From: Anaerolineaceae bacterium
GTDB lineage: Bacteria > Chloroflexota > Anaerolineae > Anaerolineales > Anaerolineaceae
DNA length: 14,746 bases
NCBI GenBank assembly: GCA_003524305.1
Contig: DQHW01000043.1
Location: 1-14,746, forward strand
Direction of reading: 5' to 3'
Shown here: positions 1 to 7,589 of the stretch, one piece after another
Position numbering within the stretch: the stretch's first letter is position 1
Layout: each line of letters starts with the position of its first letter
Position numbers and translations under genes: made by a program
Notes under the pieces: model-generated
What the model saw: the letters and a program-made list of their open reading frames with translations, nothing else
Told to the model about the DNA's origin: nothing
Databases searched by the model: none

Positions 1-527
1 ATCGCCTCGTTGATGGCGTCCTTGAGCGTGCGCGAGCCCGAGGTGACCGGCCGCACCTTGGCGCCGAGGAGCTCCATGCGGAAGACGTTGAGCGCCTGGC
101 GCGCCATGTCCTCCTCGCCCATGTAGACCTCGCAGGCGAGGCCGAGGAGGGCGGCGATGGTCGCCGTCGCCACGCCGTGCTGACCGGCGCCGGTCTCGGC
201 GATGATGCGTCTTTTACCCATGCGTTTGGCTAATAAAGCTTGCCCAAGGGCGTTGTTGATCTTGTGTGCGCCGGTGTGCGCCAGGTCTTCACGCTTGATG
301 TAGATTTGTGCACCGCCCAGTTTTTCAGTCAGGTTTCTGGCATAGGTGATGGGGGTGGGGCGGCCAACAAAATCCGCCAGCAGGCGTTCATATTCCCTGA
401 CGAAGGTTTTATCTGCCATGGCATCGACAAAGGCTTGTTCGAGTTGAATCAAAGCTGGCATCAGCGTTTCGGGTACGAACTGTCCGCCGTAGGGTCCAAA
501 TTTGGAGGGAATAAGGGTTGTGTTCAT
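1..527 (-). CDS. trpB: Tryptophan synthase beta chain, partial (C-terminus beyond the window)
   Basis: Catalyses the PLP-dependent condensation of indole with serine to give tryptophan, in a cytoplasmic alpha2-beta2 complex with TrpA. The 175 visible codons show the TrpB N-terminus (KFGPYGGQFVPE at 9-20), the PLP lysine in HKINN (K89) and the catalytic-glutamate motif ETGAGQHG (E111-G118). The start ATG at 527 overlaps the trpF stop as ATGA, so the genes are translationally coupled; trpA may follow outside the window. Odd point: from codon 107 (bases 209 to 1) 68 of 69 codons end in G or C, whereas the first 106 codons are mixed like the rest of the operon. The frame and protein family stay intact across the change. 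The family call is certain; whether this is one natural gene is not. Confidence 0.93.
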   Translation of the reverse strand, partial: MNTTLIPSKFGPYGGQFVPETLMPALIQLEQAFVDAMADKTFVREYERLLADFVGRPTPITYARNLTEKLGGAQIYIKREDLAHTGAHKINNALGQALLAKRMGKRRIIAETGAGQHGVATATIAALLGLACEVYMGEEDMARQALNVFRMELLGAKVRPVTSGSRTLKDAINEA

Positions 528-1192
528 TGAGTCTCCAACTGTGTTAGTGTTGTGTTTAGCGCGAAACTGGCCTTGTCTGCCTGACGGACAGCATTGATAA
601 AGTCTTTCATCTTTTGCACATCTTTTATCCCCGGCACGGATTCCACACCTGAAGCCACATCCACGCCCCAGGGGTGAACCTGCACGATGGCCTGGGCTAC
701 GTTTTCAGGGGTCAGCCCGCCTGCCAGAAATATGTGATGTTTCGCAGCCAGCTCTACCGCCGCGGACCAATCCGCCTGCTGCCCCGTACCGCCGTAAGCC
801 ACTGAGGAAGCGGCGTCCAGCAGAAATGCAGGTTCGTTAGCTTGAATGTAATCCATCGGTTTATCCGGGATGCCCCTGAAGGCTTTGTAGGCAAAGGCAC
901 CAAGTTTGGCGACTACCTCGTACGGCTCATCCCCGTGAAGCTGCACCAGATCCAATGCGCAATGGTGTTTAACCTCTCTGACGTAATCCGTTTCGGCATT
1001 GACAAAGACACCCACAAACTTGATTTTCGGAAACTGCGCCCGCAGCAAATGGGTGACTCTTTTGCAGACTTCAGGTTCAATATAACGCAGGCTTTTCGGA
1101 TAGAAATTAAAGCCCAAATAATCCGCACCGGCTTCTATGGCTGCAAAACCGTCATCAAAAAAGCGGATGCCGCAAATCTTTACTTTGGTCAT
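524..1192 (-). CDS. trpF: Phosphoribosylanthranilate isomerase
   Basis: Isomerises N-(5-phosphoribosyl)anthranilate to CdRP, the third step of tryptophan synthesis, in the cytoplasm. The 222-residue TIM barrel shows KICGI at 5-9 (catalytic Cys7), QLHGDE at 84-89, the catalytic Asp126 followed by GGTG at 134-137, AGGL at 157-160 and the phosphate-binding DVASGVES at 178-185. The length is normal with a slightly extended C-terminal tail (about 20 residues past the last helix). The start ATG at 1192 overlaps the trpC stop (ATGA) and is preceded by a purine-rich AAGAAGGTGG. It is a separate gene here, not fused to trpC as in enterobacteria. Confidence 0.96.
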   Translation of the reverse strand: MTKVKICGIRFFDDGFAAIEAGADYLGFNFYPKSLRYIEPEVCKRVTHLLRAQFPKIKFVGVFVNAETDYVREVKHHCALDLVQLHGDEPYEVVAKLGAFAYKAFRGIPDKPMDYIQANEPAFLLDAASSVAYGGTGQQADWSAAVELAAKHHIFLAGGLTPENVAQAIVQVHPWGVDVASGVESVPGIKDVQKMKDFINAVRQADKASFALNTTLTQLETQ

Positions 1193-2007
1193 AAGCCACC
1201 TTCTTTAACCGCGAAGTGATCCGCACCCGAGAGTTCGCGTACTTTTGCGGGGATGTCTGACGCGGTCACCAGGGCTTCTCCCACGAGGATGGCATCCACA
1301 CCCGCTTTGGCCAGGCGCTGCACATCAGTGGCTGCGAAGATTCCGCTTTCTGCCACAACGGTGACCGTTTGAGGGATCAAGGGACGTAGTTTTTCGGTGG
1401 TCTCAAGTGTGACTTCAAAGGTGTTCAAATTGCGGTTGTTAATGCCAATCAGTTTTAGATTTGGCAAACGAAGCACTCTTTCGACCTCAATTTCATCGTG
1501 CACTTCAACCAGAGCAGTCAGCCCCAGCTCAAGCGCCAACGCGTGCAATTCGGCCAGCAGCCCATCATCGGGCAGGGCCGCGGCGATCAACAGAACGGCA
1601 TCCGCACCGGCACCGCGTGTTTCATAGAGCTGTGTTTCATGGATAATGAAATCTTTACGCAGTAAAGGCAGCTTGATGTTGCGTGTGTGGCGCAGGGTTT
1701 GCAGGGTTTCAAGCTTGCCCTGAAAAAATGCTTCATCGGTCAAGACGCTAATCGCAGCGGCACCGTTTTGTTGGTAGAGATCGGCGGTCTCAAGAAGATC
1801 AAGCTGCGGCGCGATCGTGCCCCTTGAAGGTGAGGCGCGCTTGAGTTCGGCGATCAGTGCAGGCGCGCTGCCTCTTTTGTTGGCATGAATGCCCGCAACA
1901 AAATCTTGCGACACAGGGCTTTGATACGCACGGATACGAAGCGCCCCGCCATCCAGGCTGGCGATCTCCAGTTTCTTTTGGTCGAGAATCTTATCGAGTA
2001 TGCTCAT
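1189..2007 (-). CDS. trpC: Indole-3-glycerol phosphate synthase
   Basis: Closes the indole ring by converting CdRP to indole-3-glycerol phosphate, the fourth step of the pathway. The 272-residue (beta/alpha)8 protein has the family signature IAELKRASPSRG (52-63, substrate-binding Lys56), the LLRKDFI segment with catalytic Lys118, GAGADAVLLI (132-141), GINNRNLNTFEV and the phosphate-gripping AESGI and VGEALV motifs near the C-terminus. It starts three bases after the trpD stop and its own stop overlaps trpF. It is a monofunctional enzyme of usual length. Confidence 0.97.
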   Translation of the reverse strand: MSILDKILDQKKLEIASLDGGALRIRAYQSPVSQDFVAGIHANKRGSAPALIAELKRASPSRGTIAPQLDLLETADLYQQNGAAAISVLTDEAFFQGKLETLQTLRHTRNIKLPLLRKDFIIHETQLYETRGAGADAVLLIAAALPDDGLLAELHALALELGLTALVEVHDEIEVERVLRLPNLKLIGINNRNLNTFEVTLETTEKLRPLIPQTVTVVAESGIFAATDVQRLAKAGVDAILVGEALVTASDIPAKVRELSGADHFAVKEGGL

Positions 2008-2010
2008 GGT

Positions 2011-3030
2011 TTAGGCAAAAGAATTGCTGAATTCGACCAGCGCGTCGAGTTTATTGAGCGCCGATCCATTGCGGATGGCTTCTCTGGCTTCGGTAATCGC
2101 GGTTTTGAAATTGCCGGTTTCAGCGCTAAGCAGACCGGCAGCGTTGAGGATGACCGCGTCCAGAATGGCATCAGAGATTTTGTTGCCAAGCAGTTCGCGC
2201 ATCTTAATCGCAGATTCATCGGGTGTGCCGCCTTTCAGCTCCTGGATGGTGGAGCGCTGCATGCCCAACTCTTGGGGATCGAAATCGTAGGTGCTAACCT
2301 CGCCGTCTTTCAACTGGCTGATGCGGTTGGAGCCGATGGGGTTGAGTTCATCCGTGTCACCGGCACCGTAAACCACCATCACCGCACGCGAACCGAGTTC
2401 CTTGAGCACGTTGGCCAGCGGTTCGGTCAGTTCGGCGGAATACACCCCGATCAACTGGGTGTCTGCATTGGCCGGGTTGGTGAGCGGACCGAGCAGGTTG
2501 AAGATGGTGCGCTGTCCGATCTCTTTGCGCGGACCGACCGCATGCTTCATGGCCGGGTGAAATTTAGGTGCGAACATGAAACCAATGCCGATTTCTTCGA
2601 TGGCGGTTTGCACCTGTTCCGGGCTCAGATCGAGGTTGACGCCCAACGCTGCCAGCACATCCGCGCTGCCGCAGTGGGAGGATGCCGCGCGGTTGCCGTG
2701 TTTGGCGACCTTGCGGCCTGTGCCCGCCACCACAAAGGCCGCGGCGGTGGAGATGTTGAAGGTAAATTTGCCGTCCCCGCCGGTGCCGACGATATCATAC
2801 AAGTGTTCGCCATTAACTTGCGGCGCGATGGTGACGGCATTCTCGCGCATGGCGCGCACCGAACCGGTGATCTCGGGGATGGTCTCACCTTTCATGCGCA
2901 GGGCGGTGAGGTAGGATCCGATTTGGGCGGGGGTGGCCTGGCCGGTCATAATGATGTTCATGGCTTCGCGGGCTTCTTCCGCGGTGAGGTCAATGCGGTT
3001 AATGGCTTTGGCGATATAAGTTTTTAACAT
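2011..3030 (-). CDS. trpD: Anthranilate phosphoribosyltransferase
   Basis: Transfers the phosphoribosyl group of PRPP to anthranilate, the second step of tryptophan synthesis. The 339-residue protein shows the PRPP-loop GTGGDG (82-87), NIST (92-95), the anthranilate-site KHGNRAASS (110-118), FAPKFHPAMKH, RTIFNLLGPLTNP and the metal-binding Asp-Glu pair in GAGDTDELNP. The motif usually written VHGxDGxDE appears here as VYGAGDTDE, so the usual His is Tyr; this is a small family variation, not a sign of decay. It lies 14 bases after trpG and 3 bases before trpC. It is a separate gene, not a TrpG-TrpD fusion. Confidence 0.97.
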   Translation of the reverse strand: MLKTYIAKAINRIDLTAEEAREAMNIIMTGQATPAQIGSYLTALRMKGETIPEITGSVRAMRENAVTIAPQVNGEHLYDIVGTGGDGKFTFNISTAAAFVVAGTGRKVAKHGNRAASSHCGSADVLAALGVNLDLSPEQVQTAIEEIGIGFMFAPKFHPAMKHAVGPRKEIGQRTIFNLLGPLTNPANADTQLIGVYSAELTEPLANVLKELGSRAVMVVYGAGDTDELNPIGSNRISQLKDGEVSTYDFDPQELGMQRSTIQELKGGTPDESAIKMRELLGNKISDAILDAVILNAAGLLSAETGNFKTAITEAREAIRNGSALNKLDALVEFSNSFA

Positions 3031-3044
3031 GTTTGCTCTCCTTT

Positions 3045-3620
3045 TTATGCCTGGACGGCTGAATTTAGGAAGTTTCTCAACAAATCTTTGCCGTTTTGAG
3101 TCAGAATGGATTCGGGGTGGAATTGCAGCCCATAAACGGGATAATCCTTGTGTTTTATCGCCATGATCTCGTTCTCCTGGGTTGAGGCGATCACTTCAAG
3201 GTTGTCGGGCAGAGGCTCGTTGACGATCAACGAGTGATAGCGCGTCGCCTCAAAGGGCGTAGGCAGGTTGGCGAAAATGCCCTTGCCGGTGTGAAAGATT
3301 TGTGAGGTTTTTCCGTGCATCAGGCGGGGGGCGCGTTCCACTTTGCCGCCATTGACCGCAGCCAGGCATTGGTGACCCAGGCAAACGCCGAGAATGGGAA
3401 TCTTGCCGGTGAAGTGAAGCATCGCCTCTGGTGACACGCCGCCGTCTTTGATCGGTTCACCTGGTCCAGGTGAGATGACCAAATGATCAGGAGCGAGTTC
3501 GATCAATTCATGCAGCTTGATTTGATCATTGCGAAAAACGCGGATTTCGGCATCCAGTTCGCCAAAATACTGCACCAGGTTATAGGTAAATGAATCGTAA
3601 TTATCAATAATGACCAGCAT
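3045..3620 (-). CDS. trpG: Anthranilate synthase glutamine amidotransferase component
   Basis: Hydrolyses glutamine and delivers ammonia to TrpE for anthranilate formation. The 191-residue class I amidotransferase has the N-terminal IIDNYDSFTYNLVQY, the oxyanion-loop SPGPGEP (50-56), the nucleophile Cys80 in GVCLGHQ, and the His168/Glu170 pair in QFHPES. TrpG and the p-aminobenzoate subunit PabA are hard to tell apart by sequence alone. The position directly between trpE (12-base gap) and trpD (14-base gap) supports the trp role, although one protein can serve both pathways if no pabA exists elsewhere. Confidence 0.95.
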   Translation of the reverse strand: MLVIIDNYDSFTYNLVQYFGELDAEIRVFRNDQIKLHELIELAPDHLVISPGPGEPIKDGGVSPEAMLHFTGKIPILGVCLGHQCLAAVNGGKVERAPRLMHGKTSQIFHTGKGIFANLPTPFEATRYHSLIVNEPLPDNLEVIASTQENEIMAIKHKDYPVYGLQFHPESILTQNGKDLLRNFLNSAVQA

Positions 3621-3632
3621 GTTCTTTCCTCT

Positions 3633-5078
3633 CTAATTTGCAGATTCAGCCAAATCTATGGCCCGCAGCATGGCGCTGGCTTTATTGACCGTCTCTTGGT
3701 ACTCAGTGGCAGGGTCGCTGTCGGCCACGATGCCGGCGCCAGCCTGCACGCTGACCGACCCGCCGCGTCCAATCATAGTGCGGATGGTCAGGCAGGTATC
3801 CATGGCGCCGTCGAAGCCAAAGTAGCCCACCATGCCGGCGTAGGCATTGCGCGAGTCTTTTTCAAGCGCCGAGATGATCTCCATGGCGCGTACTTTTGGC
3901 GCTCCGCTGACCGTGCCGGCCGGGAAGGCCGCGCGCAGCAGATCAAAGGCGGTCAGACCTCCTCGCATTTGGCCTTGTACTTCAGAGACGATGTGCATCA
4001 CGTGCGAATAGCGTTCAATGGTGAAGAAATCGGTGACCTTTACGCTGCCATACTGACAGACGCGGCCAAGGTCGTTGCGGCCAAGATCCACCAGCATCAC
4101 ATGCTCGGCGCGTTCTTTGGGATCTGCCAGCAGTTCACTCGCCAGTTCTTCGTCAGCGGCGGCATCCGCGCCACGCGGACGGGTGCCGGCAATAGGGCGC
4201 AGCGAGGCGATACCCTGTTCAAGGCGCACAAACAACTCAGGGGATGACCCCACCAGGTAGAGAGGTTCGTTATCGATCAAACCGAAATCAAAAAAGAACA
4301 TGTAGGGGGATGGATTCAAACGGCGCACGGCGCGGTAAACGTCGAAGGCATCCGCTTGCGTCTGGCGGGTGAAGCGCTGTGAAAGAACCACCTGAAAGAT
4401 GTCGCCGGCGGTGATCTTTTCTTTGGCCGTTTTGACCATGGACTCAAATTCGGCCTGAGTCAGGTTGGAGGTGATGTCTGAGGGCTCGTGATGTGCGGTG
4501 GCGGTTTCGGGCAGCGGCTGTGCAATGCGCTGTTCAATTTGGTCGAGTTTACTTTCGGCCGCAGTAATGTCGCCATCCAGTACATTGGCGATCAGAAAGA
4601 TGCTGTGGCGCACATTATCAAAGGCGATCAGCGTGTCGGCCAGCATAAAGATGCCATCTGGCATGCTTTGGGCATGCATGCGGGTATTAAGCACCGGCTC
4701 AAAAAAGCGCACCGCCTCGTAACTAAGATATCCCACCAGGCCGCCGGTAAAGCGCGGGGCGTAGGGAACCTGGCTTACCTCATATTGTTGTAGCTCATGC
4801 TGCAAGAATTGGATGGGATCAATAGCGTCATTCAGTGAGGCGACTTTACAATCTACACCTTCATGGATCTCAACCAGTCCGTCTTTTAGGTGGTAGGTTT
4901 TCTTGGGTTGGATGCCGATAAAGGAATAGCGGGCCACGCGTTCGCCGCCTTCCACGGATTCAAGCAAAAAAGAGGCGCCCTGTCCCCTGAGTTTGAGATA
5001 AACGCTGACCGGCGTTTCAAGATCCGCATGAAGTTCTCTGATGATGGTGGGTATGGGTTTGTTAGACGTCATGTTCAT
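3633..5078 (-). CDS. trpE: Anthranilate synthase component I
   Basis: Converts chorismate plus ammonia (from TrpG) to anthranilate, the committed step. The reading frame is open up to an ATG at 5153, but that start lies inside the T-box antiterminator. I chose the ATG at 5078, which has CGGGAG six bases upstream, giving 481 residues; the ATG at 5072 is an alternative. The LLES motif (38-41) is the known tryptophan feedback-binding signature. The chorismate-binding half shows DIFQVVLSQRF, NPSPYMFFF, IAGTRPRG, DLGRNDLGRV, ERYSHVMHIVS, FPAGTVSGAPK and the C-terminal QAGAGIVADS. It is the first gene of the operon and lies directly behind the leader terminator. Confidence 0.96.
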   Translation of the reverse strand: MNMTSNKPIPTIIRELHADLETPVSVYLKLRGQGASFLLESVEGGERVARYSFIGIQPKKTYHLKDGLVEIHEGVDCKVASLNDAIDPIQFLQHELQQYEVSQVPYAPRFTGGLVGYLSYEAVRFFEPVLNTRMHAQSMPDGIFMLADTLIAFDNVRHSIFLIANVLDGDITAAESKLDQIEQRIAQPLPETATAHHEPSDITSNLTQAEFESMVKTAKEKITAGDIFQVVLSQRFTRQTQADAFDVYRAVRRLNPSPYMFFFDFGLIDNEPLYLVGSSPELFVRLEQGIASLRPIAGTRPRGADAAADEELASELLADPKERAEHVMLVDLGRNDLGRVCQYGSVKVTDFFTIERYSHVMHIVSEVQGQMRGGLTAFDLLRAAFPAGTVSGAPKVRAMEIISALEKDSRNAYAGMVGYFGFDGAMDTCLTIRTMIGRGGSVSVQAGAGIVADSDPATEYQETVNKASAMLRAIDLAESAN

Positions 5079-5096
5079 GAATGGCTCCCGAGATTT

Positions 5097-5136
5097 AAAA
5101 TAAAAATCCCATCCTCCATTGGGACGAGAAGGGATT
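5097..5136 (-). terminator. T-box terminator hairpin before trpE
   Basis: On the minus strand AATCCC (5136-5131) pairs with GGGATT (5110-5105), with an inner TCC/GGA pairing and a short apical loop, followed by TTTTTATTTT. The 5' arm directly follows the T-box sequence, so forming the antiterminator and forming this hairpin should compete. It ends about 20 bases before the trpE start. Confidence 0.85.
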
Positions 5137-5164
5137 CTCGCGGTGCCACCCATGTTACGCTGCT

Positions 5165-5199
5165 AAAAAACAAAAATCCCTGTGGTGATGCAACAGGGA
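5165..5199 (-). terminator. Terminator-like hairpin inside the T-box leader (Stem III position)
   Basis: On the minus strand TCCCTGT (5199-5193) and ACAGGGA (5183-5177) form a perfect 7-bp stem with a 9-base loop, followed at once by TTTTTGTTTTTT (5176-5165). It sits where Stem III of a T-box lies, but has every sign of an intrinsic terminator on its own. Whether it stops transcription independently of tRNA is unknown. Confidence 0.6.
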
Positions 5200-5427
5200 G
5201 AAGAAAGCCAGCGTCACTCTATCAGGTACGGTCTCAGGTGAGACTTATACCCTTCCTCTATAACGGGAGGCCCCGGATCGGGTTACTCATTGCTTTTCGC
5301 CCTTTCAACTCTTAGGTCCATTCAGCTTCTGCGCTTTTACCGAACTCACACCGCTTGCTGTTCAGCTCTCTAAAATCCGCTTTGAGGCTTACTCGTCCTC
5401 GTCATTGCTTTTAAATATATTAGGTTC

Positions 5428-5455
5428 ATAATAGCACTAGATTATTCAAAGTCAA
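5428..5455 (-). promoter_or_regulatory. trp operon promoter (sigma70-like)
   Basis: On the minus strand TTGACT (5455-5450) and TATTAT (5433-5428) are separated by 16 bases, close to the housekeeping consensus. A start about seven bases downstream would open the T-box leader just before Stem I. Confidence 0.8.
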
Positions 5456-5486
5456 GGAGCAATTAATTGAAATTTTATGAAAATGG

Positions 5487-5526
5487 AAAATTAAAGACCC
5501 CCGCGGTCTGCATAAAAACTGCGGGG
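5487..5526 (-). terminator. Terminator after the aldo/keto reductase gene
   Basis: On the minus strand CCCCGC (5526-5521) and GCGGGG (5504-5499) form a GC-rich stem with a 16-base loop, followed by GTCTTTAATTTT. It lies 13 bases past the reductase stop and just upstream of the trp promoter, so it should insulate the two transcripts. The U-tract is imperfect. Confidence 0.65.
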
Positions 5527-5538
5527 ATTTGGGTGATA

Positions 5539-6549
5539 TTATATTTGGCTCCTGCCTAGAATTTTTTCTATCTCAAGAAACTTATCCTGACTGAGCGGAC
5601 CGAATTCCATGGCTTTGCAGTTTTCTTCAACTTGAGCAACTGTCTTAAAACCCGGAATGGGGACGGTCAAAGGACTGCGAGCCCAAATCCAGGCCAGGGC
5701 ACCCTGCGTGAGTGTGTGCCCTCCGCTGGTGAGCACTTCGCGGATGGAGGCAAGTTTGTTAAGCCAATCTTGTGTGGGCTTGCCGTCTTTAAAAGCCGGG
5801 TGCCATTGGGCGTGGGTTCGTACATCATCCTGAGGGAATGTGCTTTCAGGCGCAAACTTGCCGGTCAACAACCCCATGCCAAGCGGACCGCGGTTCATGC
5901 TTCCCAAGTTCAGCTTTTCGCAAAGCGCCACTAATTCATTGTTGCCGTCGAGCACACTCAATTGTTGTTGAATCACGCCGCAATTAGGCGAGGTTGCAAA
6001 CGCCTGGATGGCGTCTGTGCGGTCGGTGCTCCATCCATAAGTGCGGATCTTTCCGGCTTTGACCATCTCTTCAAGTATGTCGCGGGCGGCCAAGGCGCGT
6101 TCGATGGTCAAACCCCAGACATGGATGAGGTAAACGTCTATGTAATCTGTTTCGAGGCGGCGCAGACTGGCTTCAAGGCTGGCAATCAGATAGCCGGCGA
6201 TATCGCTGTCTTCTTCAGCGGCATCATAATGCGCCACTTCTTTTTTTTCTTCATTGACTTCATATCCGAACTTGGTCGATATGATGACCTGGTCGCGTTT
6301 TCTTTTGAATGCTTGCGCCAACAGACGTTCGCTGTGGCCGGCACCATAATTGGCGGCTGTGTCATAGAAGGTCGCACCGAGTTCGAATGCGCGCTGGATG
6401 GCGCGTAACGATTCAGCGTCATCCACACCGCTCCAGCCAGCAGGCATGCCGTTGAATTTCCAGGGTCCGCCGATCGCCCAGCAGCCCATGCCAAGGGCGC
6501 TGACTTCAATGCCGGACCTTCCGAGAATGCGGGTAATTTTTTGGGTCAT
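5539..6549 (-). CDS. Aldo/keto reductase
   Basis: A 336-residue NADPH-dependent aldo/keto reductase, expected to reduce aldehydes or ketones in the cytoplasm; the substrate is not predictable. The catalytic tetrad is visible: Asp63 and Tyr68 in FYDTAANYG, Lys93 in STKFG and His143 in LIHVW. The N-terminal LGMGCWAIGG and the late PIPGF segment (cofactor binding) fit the AKR families that contain general stress protein 69 and YajO-like enzymes. AAAGGTGAG precedes the start ATG. It is a single-gene unit with its own promoter and terminator, unrelated to the trp operon it abuts. Confidence 0.9.
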   Translation of the reverse strand: MTQKITRILGRSGIEVSALGMGCWAIGGPWKFNGMPAGWSGVDDAESLRAIQRAFELGATFYDTAANYGAGHSERLLAQAFKRKRDQVIISTKFGYEVNEEKKEVAHYDAAEEDSDIAGYLIASLEASLRRLETDYIDVYLIHVWGLTIERALAARDILEEMVKAGKIRTYGWSTDRTDAIQAFATSPNCGVIQQQLSVLDGNNELVALCEKLNLGSMNRGPLGMGLLTGKFAPESTFPQDDVRTHAQWHPAFKDGKPTQDWLNKLASIREVLTSGGHTLTQGALAWIWARSPLTVPIPGFKTVAQVEENCKAMEFGPLSQDKFLEIEKILGRSQI

Positions 6550-6582
6550 TTCTCACCTTTCTTGAACAATCATATTTTTCTA

Positions 6583-6611
6583 ATTATAGAAATGATCTGG
6601 CCGGATGTATA
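6583..6611 (-). promoter_or_regulatory. Putative promoter of the aldo/keto reductase gene
   Basis: On the minus strand a perfect TATAAT (6588-6583) has TATACA (6611-6606) 17 bases upstream. The -35 element matches consensus at four of six bases. The implied leader is about 25-30 bases. Confidence 0.5.
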
Positions 6612-6756
6612 GTGTTGAAGTCAGGGTTATTTTTTGAAACTATAACCGTTTTTGGTATCCTATTCTTTTGACTTGATTGAAGATCCAATACATGATCAGA
6701 GGTTAGGGCTACAAGGTTGCGAGTTTTGTTTCTACATGAACCGGGGTGAAAAGTGA

Positions 6757-7059
6757 TTAAACTTCCAACTGCATGGCAGCATAGAGGATGGGCATGACCT
6801 TGCCTGCAAATACTTCAGATGAAGACCACCTTTTATCGTGAGACCAATCCAGGGTCAGGCCGTAAAGCGCCCAACTACCTGCTATGACTACGGTCTTGGC
6901 GTCGGCACTAAAACCCTTTTTCTCGTTCCACACTTGAAACAGCGCTTGTACCTGTTGTTTGACTTGTACTTCGACCGGTGCTTCAAAATCACTCAATCTG
7001 CGCTGGGCACACATTGGAGAAGTACGGTCAAGTCTTTGGATGTTTGTTAATTCTGCCAT
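6757..7059 (-). pseudogene. TetR-family regulator C-terminal remnant (5'-truncated)
   Basis: The 100 residues resemble the ligand-binding C-terminal half of TetR-family repressors: amphipathic helices with VQALFQVWNEKKGF, then TVVIAGSWALYGLTLDWS, then a closing FAGKVMPILYAAMQ helix. The helix-turn-helix half is missing: an in-frame TGA lies seven codons before the ATG, and the acetyltransferase gene ends only about 90 bases upstream, leaving no room for it. The ATG at 7059 has no good ribosome binding site and touches a large palindrome. I read it as the decayed end of a regulator, perhaps one that controlled the neighbouring efflux and acetyltransferase genes. A small stand-alone protein is the alternative. 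Confidence 0.5.
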
Positions 7060-7061
7060 AC

Positions 7062-7104
7062 ATAAACGGACAACTTCTCAAACATTGAGGAATTGTCCGT
7101 TTAT
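7062..7104. repeat. Large near-perfect palindrome, 12-bp outer arms
   Basis: ATAAACGGACAA (7062-7073) is exactly repeated inverted as TTGTCCGTTTAT (7093-7104). The inner bases also pair (TTCTCAA against TTGAGGAA with one bulged base) around a three-base loop. On the plus strand it runs into TTTTTTATG, so it could end plus-strand transcription. It could equally be an operator or a small mobile-element scar at the truncation point of the TetR remnant. Confidence 0.7.
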
Positions 7105-7151
7105 TTTTTATGTGGCGTAAAAAGGTTTCTTTTATCTCAGAAACGATGAGG

Positions 7152-7589
7152 TCAGAGCGTTTTCTCCATCCAGACCACCTGGGTGGTGCCAATGTAATGG
7201 GAGGGTAACCCGTTCATCACGTAACCATACTTTTCGAAGAATCCAGTCGTAACGAGGCGTGCCATACAGCCAAGGATTTTATATCCTTCCCTGCGGGCTT
7301 CATCTTCAATAAAAGTCAACAACAGTTTGCCGATGCCTTGGTTTTGGCTATTCACAGCGACAGCCATATGCGAAAACCAACCGACACCGGTTTCTTTTTC
7401 CATTAATTTGATAACCCCCACGATCTGGCCGGTGGTATCATCCACTGCCATAAAATGTTTTGAGATCGGTTCATAATCGTCTTTTTCGGTGCCTTTCTGC
7501 AATCCCCAGGTTTCTCGCAACACCTTGTAACGCAGGTCATAATATTCTTTGAAATCATCATGGGTTTTTGGAGAAATGATTTTGATCAT
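7152..7589 (-). CDS. GNAT-family N-acetyltransferase
   Basis: A 145-residue protein of the GNAT fold that should transfer an acetyl group from acetyl-CoA to an amine; the substrate is unknown. Motif A is clear: the strand WFSHMAVAVN (71-80) runs into the acetyl-CoA loop QNQGIG (82-87) and the following helix. The C-terminal FFEKYGYVMNG is the usual beta-5/beta-6 signature. The N-terminal YYDLRYKVLRETWG is like uncharacterised short GNATs of the ElaA-like group. GAGGAGC lies about eight bases before the ATG. A 7-bp inverted repeat (7574-7591) covers the start codon. Confidence 0.88.
   Translation of the reverse strand: MIKIISPKTHDDFKEYYDLRYKVLRETWGLQKGTEKDDYEPISKHFMAVDDTTGQIVGVIKLMEKETGVGWFSHMAVAVNSQNQGIGKLLLTFIEDEARREGYKILGCMARLVTTGFFEKYGYVMNGLPSHYIGTTQVVWMEKTL

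Larger units (their letters stand above)
5096..5420 (-). promoter_or_regulatory. Tryptophan-specific T-box leader
   Basis: This untranslated leader senses uncharged tRNA-Trp and decides whether transcription enters trpE. Read on the minus strand it has AGAGAGCTG and GGTGTGAG (AG bulge and distal-loop elements of Stem I). It then has GAA-TGG-ACCT with specifier codon UGG at 5320-5318, two intermediate hairpins, and the T-box GGGTGGCACCGCG at 5151-5139. The TGGC of the bulge would pair with an NCCA end whose discriminator is G, which is the bacterial tRNA-Trp discriminator, so specifier and bulge agree. The T-box is followed by the terminator hairpin and U-tract, then the trpE ribosome binding site. 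The 5' end is inferred from the promoter. Confidence 0.93.

Noticed and set aside
1885..3027. 380-codon plus-strand frame opposite trpC and trpD
   Set aside because: It is the antisense of two clearly conserved enzymes and resembles no protein family.
5079..5153. Longer trpE start at 5153
   Set aside because: The extra 25 codons translate the T-box antiterminator and terminator, and the ATG at 5078 has a proper ribosome binding site.
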